From assembly GCA_016704345.1 (NCBI GenBank), contig JADJAH010000001.1, positions 344,501-408,500 on the forward strand: a stretch of 64,000 nt of DNA, written 5' to 3'. This stretch comes from Ignavibacteria bacterium. GTDB lineage: Bacteria > Bacteroidota > Ignavibacteria > Tepidaquicellales > Tepidaquicellaceae. The position numbers and the translations under genes are program-made. A model generated the notes under the pieces. The model did no database searches and was not told the DNA's origin. It was given only the letters and a program-made list of their open reading frames with translations. Below, piece after piece: positions 17,726 through 26,733 of this stretch; position 1 is the stretch's first letter; the number at the start of each line of letters is the position of its first letter.

Positions 17726-18631
17726 TTATCCTCCAATAAACTCAGATCTTTTTTTGATAATATTATTGACGTAGCCGTCTTCAAACTCATAGATCTGATT
17801 GTCTCCAGGAATTTGCATAAGATATTTTACGGGTGTTGTTTCAAGTTTGAGGAATCTCATCTCTGTAACATTTCCCCAATCAATCTTAACTACATCCGTG
17901 AAAGCAGTATTTTCAGAAAGCGTCGTATCTTTGAAACCCATAGCTTCCACTTTGTTGAAAATACTCAACATATCACCAAATGTCTTACCTGTGGAATCTG
18001 GACCAATTCTGAATGTTCCTGCCTCATCCTTAACAGCTGTATAGCTCTCACCGGCGGTCTTAATCTCAACCGACTTTATGCTTTCCTTAGGGATAGAAAG
18101 AATCACTCTGTCTCTCCAGTCATCTATAGTTGGCTTCACAAAAGTGAATCTGTCAATGTTGTCTGCAATGTAGATGTTGTCAGAATCAGCTTTCTTTACA
18201 TAAGATGAATTTGTTGCAGCGGGATTTCCAAGAAGAAATTTTCCTGCTTCCTTACCTTCAACAAACACCGTAATCTCAGCTTTGTCGGCAGATGAGAATC
18301 CAAATGATTCCTGCTTTTCAGGATTTGAAGAAACCAGACTTTCAATCTTCATGTTCTTCAGATTTGAGACAGCATTTTCTACAAGTGTTGAAACAGTTTT
18401 GTACTTGAATGGCTCTGTAATTGTCCACATGTTGTTTGTCTTGACAAGCACCAGGTTGCCGTCTTTGGTTTTAATCTCAAGCCGGTCAACTTTAGCGGAA
18501 TCGACGTCCATCATTTTTGCATCACCCACCTTGTAACTTGCGGTCTTCTCACCTCTGTCAGTCGTTACAAAATATGCTATCAATCCGAGTGCAACGAGTA
18601 TTACAAGATATAAAATTGTTTTACTTTTCAT
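17726..18631 (-). CDS. DUF4340-type membrane-anchored protein
   Basis: 301 aa from the ATG at 18631. An ATG 18 codons earlier would overlap the upstream gene by 38 nt and add a charged stretch before the membrane anchor, so the internal start is preferred. One N-terminal membrane segment (ILYLVILVALGLIAYFV) is followed by a soluble domain with the repeated W-T-I-T-E-P-F / D-W-R-D-R-V patterns of DUF4340. Members usually sit beside GldG-like and ABC genes, as here, and probably assemble with that transporter outside the cytoplasm. Exact role unknown. Confidence 0.75.
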   Translation of the reverse strand: MKSKTILYLVILVALGLIAYFVTTDRGEKTASYKVGDAKMMDVDSAKVDRLEIKTKDGNLVLVKTNNMWTITEPFKYKTVSTLVENAVSNLKNMKIESLVSSNPEKQESFGFSSADKAEITVFVEGKEAGKFLLGNPAATNSSYVKKADSDNIYIADNIDRFTFVKPTIDDWRDRVILSIPKESIKSVEIKTAGESYTAVKDEAGTFRIGPDSTGKTFGDMLSIFNKVEAMGFKDTTLSENTAFTDVVKIDWGNVTEMRFLKLETTPVKYLMQIPGDNQIYEFEDGYVNNIIKKRSEFIGG

Positions 18632-18647
18632 CAGTGTTAAAAAGTTT

Positions 18648-20261
18648 TTAATTCGACTTAACCTGCATTGATTTCTTCCTGTCATTTCTTCTCTTCCATG
18701 CTATGAGTCCTATTATGAGAACAAGTGCCGGTGGAAAAATGAGATTAAAATACTTCAGGAATTTTTTGTTTCCGTCTGATGTCTCTTCGATTGGAGATTC
18801 AGGACTTATCTTGGTTCTGATCTCTGCAAGCCCAACATCATCCATCAAATACTCAACCATGTTAATAAGAAAAACCATGTTCTCTCTTGGTGGTCTGCTT
18901 TCTTCATTTGCAAAGTCTCCGTCACCTACAACTATTATCTTATTATCTTTCACAGACACTGCCTGCTTTTGTCCCGTAAACGGCACCCAACTTTGAGATG
19001 TATCGCCCGGTATTTCCTTCCCTTCATAAAAACTCTTGAACCTTCCTGTATATGTAGCGCCGACGACGTATCCCTTTTCATCAAAAAGTGTATCAATTGA
19101 AGCCTTGGTCAAACTCTGAAATTGCTCAAGATTCAGGAAGAAGAAATCTACTACCTGTCCGGACTTGTCGGACGTAGTTAGCAAGGGCTTCACTTCAATT
19201 CCCTTACCTGCTGATGCATTCAGGTCAAGCGAGCTTGCGAATGTAAGCGTTACACTTTTAATGTTTTTGAATGCCGGATTGTCTTTCGCAATATTTGTGA
19301 TGGCAGGAAAGAAGGGATAGTTCATTGAGATCGGGAATCCTATTGCAGATTGTACTTGTACAGTAGAACTCTGCAAGTCTCTGATGAGATCTGTTCTGAT
19401 TGCAATTCCGTATGATCCGAGCATATCATCCAGATTAGTGGTTACCGGATTTCCCATTACCATTTGCTGCTGAAAATTGGGAACGATCTTGTCAATCAGG
19501 AAAGCCACGTTGCCGCCGTTCATAATATACTGATCGAGTTTATACTTCTCACCTTCGCTGAATGCAGACTTTGGAGCGAGTATGATAAGTGTTCCAATCA
19601 GAGGATCTACGGCACCGGTAGTTTTCAGATCAACCGGCTCAACAGTATATTGTTCACTCAATACTTGCTGAACTTGCTGCATTTTACTCAGCTCAACTTC
19701 TCCATGTCCGGAAACGAATCCGACTTTTCTTTTTTCTTTTACACCAAACTTTTTGAGAATGCTTGTGATCTCATATTCAAGGTTGTCAACAGATTGAATA
19801 ACCGGAATTGATTCCTGTTTGCCTCCGTATAGAAATGCGAGTCCCAGATATGCTCTCTTAACTTCGAGTTTGTCATTATCCATTGCCTGTATCTGAACCG
19901 GCTGAATACCATACTTCTGAGCTTCTTTATCAAGCTCGCTCGCTTCGCCTTCAGAAGCAACTGAAGGATTAATAAACTCGTAGTTAAAGTTACCGCCTGA
20001 GTACGATTTGTAATCGTCAAGAATATCCTGAACCTGTCTTCTCAGATTATTGTAAGGTGCAGGAAGGTTTTCACTGAAGTATGCCTTGACAAGAACTTTG
20101 TCGTCGAGACTGCCAACGGTTTCTTTGCTCACAGTCGATAATGTGTAAGAATTGTTCTTTGTCAGATCAACCCTTGTAAACACTCTCTTCGAGATCACAT
20201 TGACAGCAATGATGATCCCGATTATAATTAGTGTTTTAATTAAGATGTCTTTCTTATTCAT
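18648..20261 (-). CDS. GldG-like ABC transporter auxiliary protein
   Basis: 537 aa. One membrane segment at each end: I-K-T-L-I-I-I-G-I-I-I-A near residue 10 and F-P-P-A-L-V-L-I-I-G-L-I-A-W near the C-terminus. A large extracytoplasmic region lies between, beginning with the F-T-R-V-D-L-T-K-N-N-S-Y-T-L-S signature of the GldG / ABC_transp_aux family and containing FVSGHGE. It forms the third component of a GldA/F/G-type exporter with the two genes upstream. In gliding Bacteroidota these act with T9SS motility, but homologues are common in non-gliders, so gliding is not claimed. Confidence 0.85.
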   Translation of the reverse strand: MNKKDILIKTLIIIGIIIAVNVISKRVFTRVDLTKNNSYTLSTVSKETVGSLDDKVLVKAYFSENLPAPYNNLRRQVQDILDDYKSYSGGNFNYEFINPSVASEGEASELDKEAQKYGIQPVQIQAMDNDKLEVKRAYLGLAFLYGGKQESIPVIQSVDNLEYEITSILKKFGVKEKRKVGFVSGHGEVELSKMQQVQQVLSEQYTVEPVDLKTTGAVDPLIGTLIILAPKSAFSEGEKYKLDQYIMNGGNVAFLIDKIVPNFQQQMVMGNPVTTNLDDMLGSYGIAIRTDLIRDLQSSTVQVQSAIGFPISMNYPFFPAITNIAKDNPAFKNIKSVTLTFASSLDLNASAGKGIEVKPLLTTSDKSGQVVDFFFLNLEQFQSLTKASIDTLFDEKGYVVGATYTGRFKSFYEGKEIPGDTSQSWVPFTGQKQAVSVKDNKIIVVGDGDFANEESRPPRENMVFLINMVEYLMDDVGLAEIRTKISPESPIEETSDGNKKFLKYFNLIFPPALVLIIGLIAWKRRNDRKKSMQVKSN

Positions 20262-20303
20262 ATTCTGCTTAGAGGCACGATTGATTTAAAATTTGTGACT
20301 TGG

Positions 20304-21014
20304 TTACGACCATCTTCTGCTTTCAAGAGATGTTTTTGTAAGAAGTATGAAGATCAAAATTCCGCTGAAATAATATATCAGATTTCTTGAATCAAGGACT
20401 CCTCTTGCTATGTTTCCGAAGTGATAATCAATGCTCAGATATTCGAAGATCGATGCAAGTCCTGACGGAAGAAAGATCAGCACCTTGTTCAGCATGAACA
20501 ATGCAAACACAATCAGGAAGCTGATGATAAATGCAACAACTTGATTATGAGTTAGAGATGATGCAAATATGCCGATGCTAATGTAAACGCCTGCCATTAG
20601 CAGGAGTCCAATATAAGCGCCTGTTACTGCCCCGAAATCAAGCTTTCCAATGAATGACAAACTGATCACATAGATCCATGTGAAAAGCAATGCTATTGCC
20701 GTAAGCGAAAGTGCAGCAAGAAACTTCCCGATTACAATATCAAGATCAGTAATCGGCTTGGTGAGAAGAAGTTCGATAGTTCCTGTTTTCTTCTCTTCCG
20801 CAAATGATCTCATTGTGATCGCAGGTATAAAGAACAGGAAGATGAAAGGTATAATATCAAAAACATTTCTCATTGTTACCACGCCGCCGAGGAACAAGTT
20901 GCTTGTGAAGAACCAACCGGTTATTATCAGAAATACCGCCAGCACAATATATGCCACAGGTGAGCTGAAGTATGACCTTAGTTCTTTTCTAAAAATCGTT
21001 AGTATGTTGTTCAT
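20304..21014 (-). CDS. ABC-2 type (GldF-like) permease
   Basis: 236 aa, about six hydrophobic spans. N-terminal F-R-K-E-L-R-S-Y-F-S-S-P-V-A-Y is the GldF/NosY-type start, and R-S-F-A-E-E-K-K-T-G-T-I-E-L-L-L-T-K-P is the conserved coupling segment of ABC-2 permeases. It overlaps the upstream ATPase gene by 4 nt, indicating translational coupling, and lies 42 nt before the GldG-like gene. Confidence 0.9.
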   Translation of the reverse strand: MNNILTIFRKELRSYFSSPVAYIVLAVFLIITGWFFTSNLFLGGVVTMRNVFDIIPFIFLFFIPAITMRSFAEEKKTGTIELLLTKPITDLDIVIGKFLAALSLTAIALLFTWIYVISLSFIGKLDFGAVTGAYIGLLLMAGVYISIGIFASSLTHNQVVAFIISFLIVFALFMLNKVLIFLPSGLASIFEYLSIDYHFGNIARGVLDSRNLIYYFSGILIFILLTKTSLESRRWS

Positions 21015-21964
21015 TTCTTTTCCGAATTTTTTGTTAACTGTCTGAAAATATCTTCAAGCGATTTTTCCTCTTTGTTCATTTCAAGAAGCACAAGATTCAT
21101 TGCAACGATCTTTCTGAATATTTCTTCCCTCACATCTGAACCCTTTTTGGCTGAAACGTGAAACGTGATTGTCGTGTCATCAACTTTCAGCACTCTGGCT
21201 CTTTCAACATTTGAAATTGATGCCAATGCTCTTTCGATGAGATCTTTGTCTATGGAATCCTTTTTCAATACAAGGTTTATCTCGACTTGCCCGCGGAATT
21301 TATCCTGAAGCGAATCGGGGCTGCCGTCTGCAACTATCTCACCTTTATTTATGATAAGAACTCTATCGCATGTCGCTTCCACTTCCTGCATGATGTGTGT
21401 GGAAAGCACAAGAGTCTTTTCTTTGCCGAGCTTCTTTATGAGTTTTCTGATTTCTATGATCTGATTAGGATCAAGCCCGGATGTAGGTTCGTCGAGAATT
21501 AACACTTCGGGATTATGAACCATCGCCTGCGCAAGTCCGACTCTTTGTCTGAATCCTTTTGACAATTCGCCGATATCTTTGTGCCTTACTTCGTCAAGTC
21601 CGCAGAGGTCAACAACTCTCTCGATCGCGGAATTAATTTCACCTTTAGGAACTGACTCTAGCTCGGCGGCGAATCTTAAGTAATCAATTACGTTCATATC
21701 AAGATAAAGCGGATTCTGCTCGGGAAGATATCCGATCTTTTTTCTGACTTCAATCGCCTTCTCTTCCGTGTCAAGTCCGTCTACGAATACTTTTCCTTCA
21801 GATTGCGCGAGATAAGTTGTGATCATTTTCATTGTCGTTGATTTTCCCGCGCCGTTCGGTCCGAGAAATCCGACAATCTGTCCGGTGTTTATCTCAAACG
21901 AAATATCTTTGACAGCCGCTTGCTGCCCGTAATACTTCGTTAGGTTTTCAACTCTGATTGACAT
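21011..21964 (-). CDS. ABC transporter ATP-binding protein (GldA-like)
   Basis: 317 aa. Walker A GPNGAGKST (about residues 35-43), Q-loop region LPEQNPLY, signature LSKGFRQR, Walker B VLILDEPTSGLDPNQ and switch His in STHIMQE are all present. The C-terminal 80-residue extension is typical of ABC-2 drug/gliding ATPases. First gene of the minus-strand unit running to gpsA. Confidence 0.93.
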   Translation of the reverse strand: MSIRVENLTKYYGQQAAVKDISFEINTGQIVGFLGPNGAGKSTTMKMITTYLAQSEGKVFVDGLDTEEKAIEVRKKIGYLPEQNPLYLDMNVIDYLRFAAELESVPKGEINSAIERVVDLCGLDEVRHKDIGELSKGFRQRVGLAQAMVHNPEVLILDEPTSGLDPNQIIEIRKLIKKLGKEKTLVLSTHIMQEVEATCDRVLIINKGEIVADGSPDSLQDKFRGQVEINLVLKKDSIDKDLIERALASISNVERARVLKVDDTTITFHVSAKKGSDVREEIFRKIVAMNLVLLEMNKEEKSLEDIFRQLTKNSEKK

Positions 21965-22017
21965 ATTTCATTTAATAATTTGCAAAAATAATTCCTCACA
22001 AAAAAAATTCAAACCAT

Positions 22018-22052
22018 TGAAAAAGAAACTAACCTTGTGCAAATTGGTTAGT
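22018..22052 (-). terminator. Terminator of rmlB
   Basis: Read on the minus strand, stem ACTAACC / GGTTAGT (arms 22046-22052 and 22028-22034) is followed by TTCTTTTTC. It separates rmlB from the ABC unit. Confidence 0.75.
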
Positions 22053-22072
22053 CGCTTTTCAGGTAGATTTCA

Positions 22073-23098
22073 TTAGCTCATCTTTGAACCATAGTTCTGC
22101 TCAAAGTAATTCTTATACTCGCCGCTCATCACTTTCTTCCACCAATTCTTATTTTCAACATACCAATTGATCGTCAGCTCAATTCCATCTTCAAAATTAT
22201 GAGCGGGTGTCCAGCCGAGTTCATTCATGATCTTAGATGAATCAATTGCATATCTTCTGTCGTGTCCCGGCCTGTCTTTAACATAACGAATCATATCCTC
22301 ACCTTTGCCAAGCTTTTTTAGAATCAGCTTCACAATGTCAATATTGTACCATTCATTATTGCCGCCAATGTTATACACATCACCGTCTTTTCCTTTATCA
22401 AGCACTGTCATAATAGCAGAACAATGATCATCAACATAAAGCCAATCGCGAACATTTTTCCCGTCGCCGTACACCGGCAGATCTTCTCCGTTCAATGCCT
22501 TGGCAATCATCAAAGGGATAAGCTTCTCGGGAAACTGGTACGGACCGTAATTATTCGAGCATCTTGTTATTAGGATCGGCAGTCCAAAAGTGTGACGGAA
22601 AGAATTGCATAGCAGATCGGCAGATGCCTTGCTTGCTGAGTATGGGCTATTTGTAGTAATCGGAGTAGACTCTGTAAACTTCAGTTCTGGCTTATCTTCC
22701 GGCAGTGAGCCGTAAACTTCATCTGTGGAGACCTGAAGATACTTTGACAATCCCTTCTCTTTCAAAACCTGAAGAAGGACGAGAGTTCCCATTACATTAG
22801 TATTTATAAATTCTTCGGCACCAAGAATACTCCTGTCAACATGTGACTCAGCAGCAAAGTTGATAATAGTGTCAATTCCGTTTTCATCAACAGCCTCTGT
22901 TACTGCATCTTTGTCGCAAATATCGCCCTTAACAAACTTGTATCTGTCATTGAATTCCACATCAACAAGATTCTCAAGATTGCCGGCATAAGTAAGCACA
23001 TCGTAGTTTACCACACTATGTCCCGTATTGCCCAAGACATATTTTATGAAATTACTTCCTATAAATCCGGCGCCGCCGGTAACTAAAATGCTTTTCAT
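22073..23098 (-). CDS. rmlB: dTDP-glucose 4,6-dehydratase
   Basis: 341 aa, typical length. It converts dTDP-glucose to dTDP-4-keto-6-deoxyglucose for rhamnose and other deoxysugars in surface polysaccharide. Motifs: Rossmann GGAGFIGSN at the N-terminus, AAESHVDRS, catalytic T-D-E-V-Y-G and Y-S-A-S-K-A-S. No other rml gene is in the window. It starts 3 nt after the stop of the upstream beta-barrel gene and so is likely cotranscribed with it. Confidence 0.94.
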   Translation of the reverse strand: MKSILVTGGAGFIGSNFIKYVLGNTGHSVVNYDVLTYAGNLENLVDVEFNDRYKFVKGDICDKDAVTEAVDENGIDTIINFAAESHVDRSILGAEEFINTNVMGTLVLLQVLKEKGLSKYLQVSTDEVYGSLPEDKPELKFTESTPITTNSPYSASKASADLLCNSFRHTFGLPILITRCSNNYGPYQFPEKLIPLMIAKALNGEDLPVYGDGKNVRDWLYVDDHCSAIMTVLDKGKDGDVYNIGGNNEWYNIDIVKLILKKLGKGEDMIRYVKDRPGHDRRYAIDSSKIMNELGWTPAHNFEDGIELTINWYVENKNWWKKVMSGEYKNYFEQNYGSKMS

Positions 23099-23101
23099 GT
23101 A

Positions 23102-23842
23102 TTATTTACTGAATAGACCGAAGTTCAGTCCAAAATTAATGTTCACTCCATCGGCTTTGATTCCCGAAGGAACGCCCGTTGCAGTTATCTCATCATCAAC
23201 AACCCAATCACCATTGAATCCAAACTCATATCCGACGTTCAGTCTTGCATAGATCAATGAAGTAAGAAACACTCCAATTCCAGCCTGAGGCTGAACTGAA
23301 TAAAACCGGGTTTCGAAATTTCTTGAAATACTCTGAGATGAATTTTGTCCGGAAAGTTCATTGACGATGTTAGTCCAATTTCCAAAATCCGGAGCGCTCT
23401 GATACAATTCAATTTCAAGGGTCCCTGTAGCAAGCTGAACGCCAAATGTAAAATCCAAAGACTTTGCAGGGCTGATCCTGTAATCGATCTGAAGACCACC
23501 TTCTCCGTAAGAATAATTTGCCGTCTTTTTGAGTCCGTTCACTGTTGCGGATTCTGATGCGCTGAAACCGTTTCCGAATCCACCAACCCTGATCTTATCA
23601 AAACCCTTAAATGGCAGATCAACGAAACCGCCTCCACCCAAAGTCAGAAAGCCATTTTCTAATTCCGGAATACCGATTATTCTTAATGCATTGTTAAGGT
23701 CATCAGTATTATTTGTGTGCCACCCAACAGTCGGACCGCCGGCGATAGAAAATCTCGGAAACAATTGGGCATGAGAATCCTCTTTTATTGAGAGAATCAT
23801 CACAAATATTGCGATAATCTTAAGAAAATTCGTATTTCTCAT
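23102..23842 (-). CDS. Predicted outer-membrane beta-barrel protein
   Basis: 246 aa. Signal peptide ends about EDSHA-Q. The mature part consists of alternating amphipathic strands rich in Gly, Asn and aromatics (GGGGFVDLPF, YGEGGLQIDYR, VGYEFGFNG) and ends in an aromatic-containing strand N-F-G-L-N-F-G-L-F. No family can be named. It is the first gene of a unit with rmlB and lies just downstream of a MITE-like element that may carry its promoter. Confidence 0.7.
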   Translation of the reverse strand: MRNTNFLKIIAIFVMILSIKEDSHAQLFPRFSIAGGPTVGWHTNNTDDLNNALRIIGIPELENGFLTLGGGGFVDLPFKGFDKIRVGGFGNGFSASESATVNGLKKTANYSYGEGGLQIDYRISPAKSLDFTFGVQLATGTLEIELYQSAPDFGNWTNIVNELSGQNSSQSISRNFETRFYSVQPQAGIGVFLTSLIYARLNVGYEFGFNGDWVVDDEITATGVPSGIKADGVNINFGLNFGLFSK

Positions 23843-23954
23843 TTTGATGATATTACTGGAATAACAATTAATAAGTTAAACATTTTGAAGGTTGGATTAA
23901 AGCTAATTTTTGGAGAAAGAACTGTAATATAAATCATTGCTACCAATACGTATC

Positions 23955-24280
23955 TCCAAAACAATAATTGTTTCGGAAATAAGCTGTAATTTCAGAAAAC
24001 GTGCGGTTCGGAAACACAACCCGCCTTCGTATAATTGCCGTCAAAAAAAATGGGAGCAATGGCGTAGCAAGAATTTCTGTTTGACGAAGCCCGACAGTGT
24101 TCTTTTGTCGGGCGAGGAGTTAAATTCTTGCAGACATGGCGACCAATTTTTAGGCAATTATACGGCAGCGGGCGACTTTTCTTTGCTAAGCTTTCTTTTG
24201 GTCGTTCAAAAGAAAGCGTAAATGATCTTATCCTCTGCGAAAAGTTGTAGCCCATAGAAATCTTAACTAATCGTTTTGGA
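23955..24280. mobile_element. MITE-like repeat, copy 1
   Basis: A 326-bp element bounded by inverted ends TCCAAAAC (23955-23962) and GTTTTGGA (24273-24280). The interior holds nested inverted repeats: CGTATAATTGCC / GGCAATTATACG, AGCAAGAATTT / AAATTCTTGC, GCCCGACA / TGTCGGGC, plus a separate GCTTTCTTTT / AAAAGAAAGC hairpin. A diverged copy with the same ends lies at 43429-43760. There is no transposase and no convincing gene inside. It fills most of the 596-nt gap between two minus-strand genes. Confidence 0.7.
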
Positions 24281-24438
24281 CGGATGTGAAAACAAATAGG
24301 AGAGTCTGAATATAAATGGGTGACTAAGGTTTCTAGCAATGCATTGGAAGGAGTATTGTCCTAACTAAAAACAATCTAACTTACAAAATTACGGATGGCA
24401 TATTCACTACTTTATCAATGCCACCCGTAAAAATCAGA

Positions 24439-25437
24439 TCAGACCAATAGCTTATAATTATTCAGAGCCTTCATATAATTTGCCCTTTCAAACGCGGATG
24501 GATCAGCAACTGACTTTTGGCTCATGCTTCCCTTCATCTGTTCCACAGATTCATATTCCTTTTCATCCATCCAGGCAGTTATCTCTCCGAGAATTTCGGT
24601 AATTCTCTCCGGGCCGTAATGCAGAAGTTCAGAACACATGCAGGTAATGTCGGCGCCCGCCATTATCATCTTTATTGCATCTTCGTGAGAATGAATACCG
24701 CTGGTTGCGGCCATGTTCGCCTTGATCTTTCCGTACAAAATCGCAATCCATCTTAATGGCAATCTCATCGAACGCCTTGTGGATAGCTCCAGATTCGGAA
24801 CAACTTCAAGATTCTCAATATCAAAATCGGGCTGATAAAATCTGTTGAACAATACAAGAGCATCGGCTCCGGCTTGGTCGAGCCTGCATGCTATATTTGC
24901 CATTGATGAAAAGTAAGGACTGAGCTTCATCGCGACAGGAATTTTAATGCTCTTCTTTACTTCGATGAGATCATTGATGTAGATATCTTCTACATCCTTA
25001 GCTTCCAGATCAGGATTAGTGGGAATGTAATAAACATTCAGCTCAAGACCGTCTGCTCCTGCTTCTTCAATGAGTTTGGCGTATCTGAGCCATCCGCCGG
25101 CTGAGACTCCGTTCAGACTTCCAATCACGGGAATATCAACAGCGCTCTTGAGATTGCTTATATGCTTCAGATACTCGTCAGGTCCGGAATTGTAATCTTC
25201 GCTTGACGGGAAATATGTCAGCGCTTCCGCATAACTCTCGGCGCCGTAACTCATATAATGTTCGAACTCTTTTTCATCATGCGATATCTGTTCTTCAAAC
25301 AGAGAGTAAACTACAATTGCCGACGCGCCGCAGTCCTCGAGCTGCTTAACACGTTCAACGCTTTTGGATAAAGGCGATGCCGAAGGCACTATCGGGTTCT
25401 TGAGCTCCAGGCCCATGTACTTTGTTGTGAGATCCAT
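24439..25437 (-). CDS. Dihydroorotate dehydrogenase-like protein
   Basis: 332 aa FMN-binding TIM-barrel protein. N-terminal T-K-Y-M-G-L-E-L-K-N-P-I-V-P-S-A-S-P, then V-I-G-S-L-N-G, G-L-E-L-N-V-Y-Y-I-P-T-N, K-L-S-P-Y, and A-A-T-S-G-I-H-S near the phosphate site. This is the group usually annotated as dihydroorotate dehydrogenase-like, distinct from canonical PyrD and often found beside pyruvate:ferredoxin oxidoreductase in anaerobes. PFOR is 4 kb upstream on the same strand here. The substrate is not certain. Confidence 0.8.
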   Translation of the reverse strand: MDLTTKYMGLELKNPIVPSASPLSKSVERVKQLEDCGASAIVVYSLFEEQISHDEKEFEHYMSYGAESYAEALTYFPSSEDYNSGPDEYLKHISNLKSAVDIPVIGSLNGVSAGGWLRYAKLIEEAGADGLELNVYYIPTNPDLEAKDVEDIYINDLIEVKKSIKIPVAMKLSPYFSSMANIACRLDQAGADALVLFNRFYQPDFDIENLEVVPNLELSTRRSMRLPLRWIAILYGKIKANMAATSGIHSHEDAIKMIMAGADITCMCSELLHYGPERITEILGEITAWMDEKEYESVEQMKGSMSQKSVADPSAFERANYMKALNNYKLLV

Positions 25438-25733
25438 AATAGAATTTTAGAAAGATTTGTTTATCAATTCGTCAGTCACTGCATTATTCCGGTGGTTATG
25501 CCAATCAATTCATCTGTCCGGGTGTACTATCAGCATTGACGCCGACCATGAATTAGTTAAAATTATCTCTTACAATATTCACATGAAATTCATTTTCCAG
25601 GTCTTTGAAGAGCAAGAATCATTCATGCTTAAACTCCATTAAAAACAAATTTTCATCTTAACTTTATTGACCGAAAGCACAATTGCATTTGATATCAAAG
25701 ACCTTTATGACCAATATTGTTTTTGAGCTCGGT

Positions 25734-26587
25734 TTAGTAAATGTAACCAAGTGAAAGCAATAATCCGGCTTCGTTTACTTTCCAAACGGTTTTGTCTTTG
25801 TCGAGGCTAACTCCAAGATATTTAAGTCCAAATGATGTATTCCACTGCGGTGAGAACTTGTAACCGACACCTCCGATTAACATATATGTCCAATCTGAGT
25901 TTACTCCTAATCCTCCAAAGTCAGTCTTGACATAAGAGAACCATTGCTTCGACAAAATAAAATCTGCCTGAAATCCAAAGATCGGGTCAACCCAGGATTT
26001 ATCCCCGCTTTTCATTACCTGAGTACCATTAGTTCCGTTAAAAGTAATTTCGGTTTTTAGCGACCAGATCCTTGTGCCTCCATACACATCAAGTGAAACA
26101 TTCTTGCTTCCGGTTCCAATACTATATGCCAAAGCTAAGTCGGTTGTTAATTGCTTGAATGATGGGTTTGCGCTTGCAAGTCCATATCCATCAGGTACAG
26201 TAGCATCAAAATCCTTGAGATTCATATAATCAACATCATACAATAAAATCACCTTTTTATACTTGAATTTACCGGCTACCATCAAGGCAAACTTCAGACT
26301 TCCGGCCAAGTCGCTGAAACTCTTGTTGAATTCAACATATGGCGGATATCCATCCGATATATCAGGAATGCCAACTGACCCGCCGACTCCTGTAAACCAT
26401 ACATAAGGATTGATCGTGAAAGTGAAGTCCTTGGTTTTGGCGGCAACTATATCTCCGTTAAGTTCTTTCGCATTTCCTTTGTTCCCAATTCCCAATGATT
26501 TATCATTTAGATTAAGTCCGGGATTTGTCTGAGCAAATACAGAGGATGAAAAATTAGAAGCAGGATGATTACGAATGTGCTTTTCAT
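25734..26587 (-). CDS. Predicted outer-membrane beta-barrel protein (frameshift in signal peptide)
   Basis: The long open part (25734-26495) lacks an export signal. ATG at 26587 gives M-K-S-T-F-V-I-I-L-L-L-I-F, and one extra base in the A run 26549-26553 (T on the coding strand) joins it to S-S-S-V-F-A-Q-T-N-P, a proper signal-peptidase site. The mature protein is strand-rich (FTINPYVWFTGVGGSVG, VSLDVYGGTRIWSLK) and ends LLLSLGYIY, a terminal-Tyr/aromatic barrel strand. It resembles short barrel proteins of unknown role. It lies downstream of the arylsulfatase on the same strand. Confidence 0.72.
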
Positions 26588-26733
26588 TTCTGATGTTTTT
26601 AGTTTAGTAAAATATTCTCTGCCTTTCGAGCAGAAATTGAGTGTTAAGATTTCGAAAAACGTTACAACAATTTTGAATCAAAGAGCAATTGCCAATTTCT
26701 ATTTCAAAACAACTAATTGGATCTACAAATATA

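Noticed and set aside
18648..21964. Evidence for gliding motility from GldA/F/G-like genes
   Set aside because: Homologous ABC systems are widespread in non-gliding bacteria, and no other gld or spr gene is present in the window.
23937..24339. Open frames on both strands in the MITE-like element (and 43561-43884 in copy 2)
   Set aside because: They lie in inverted-repeat sequence, lack homologous frames between the two copies and have no ribosome sites.
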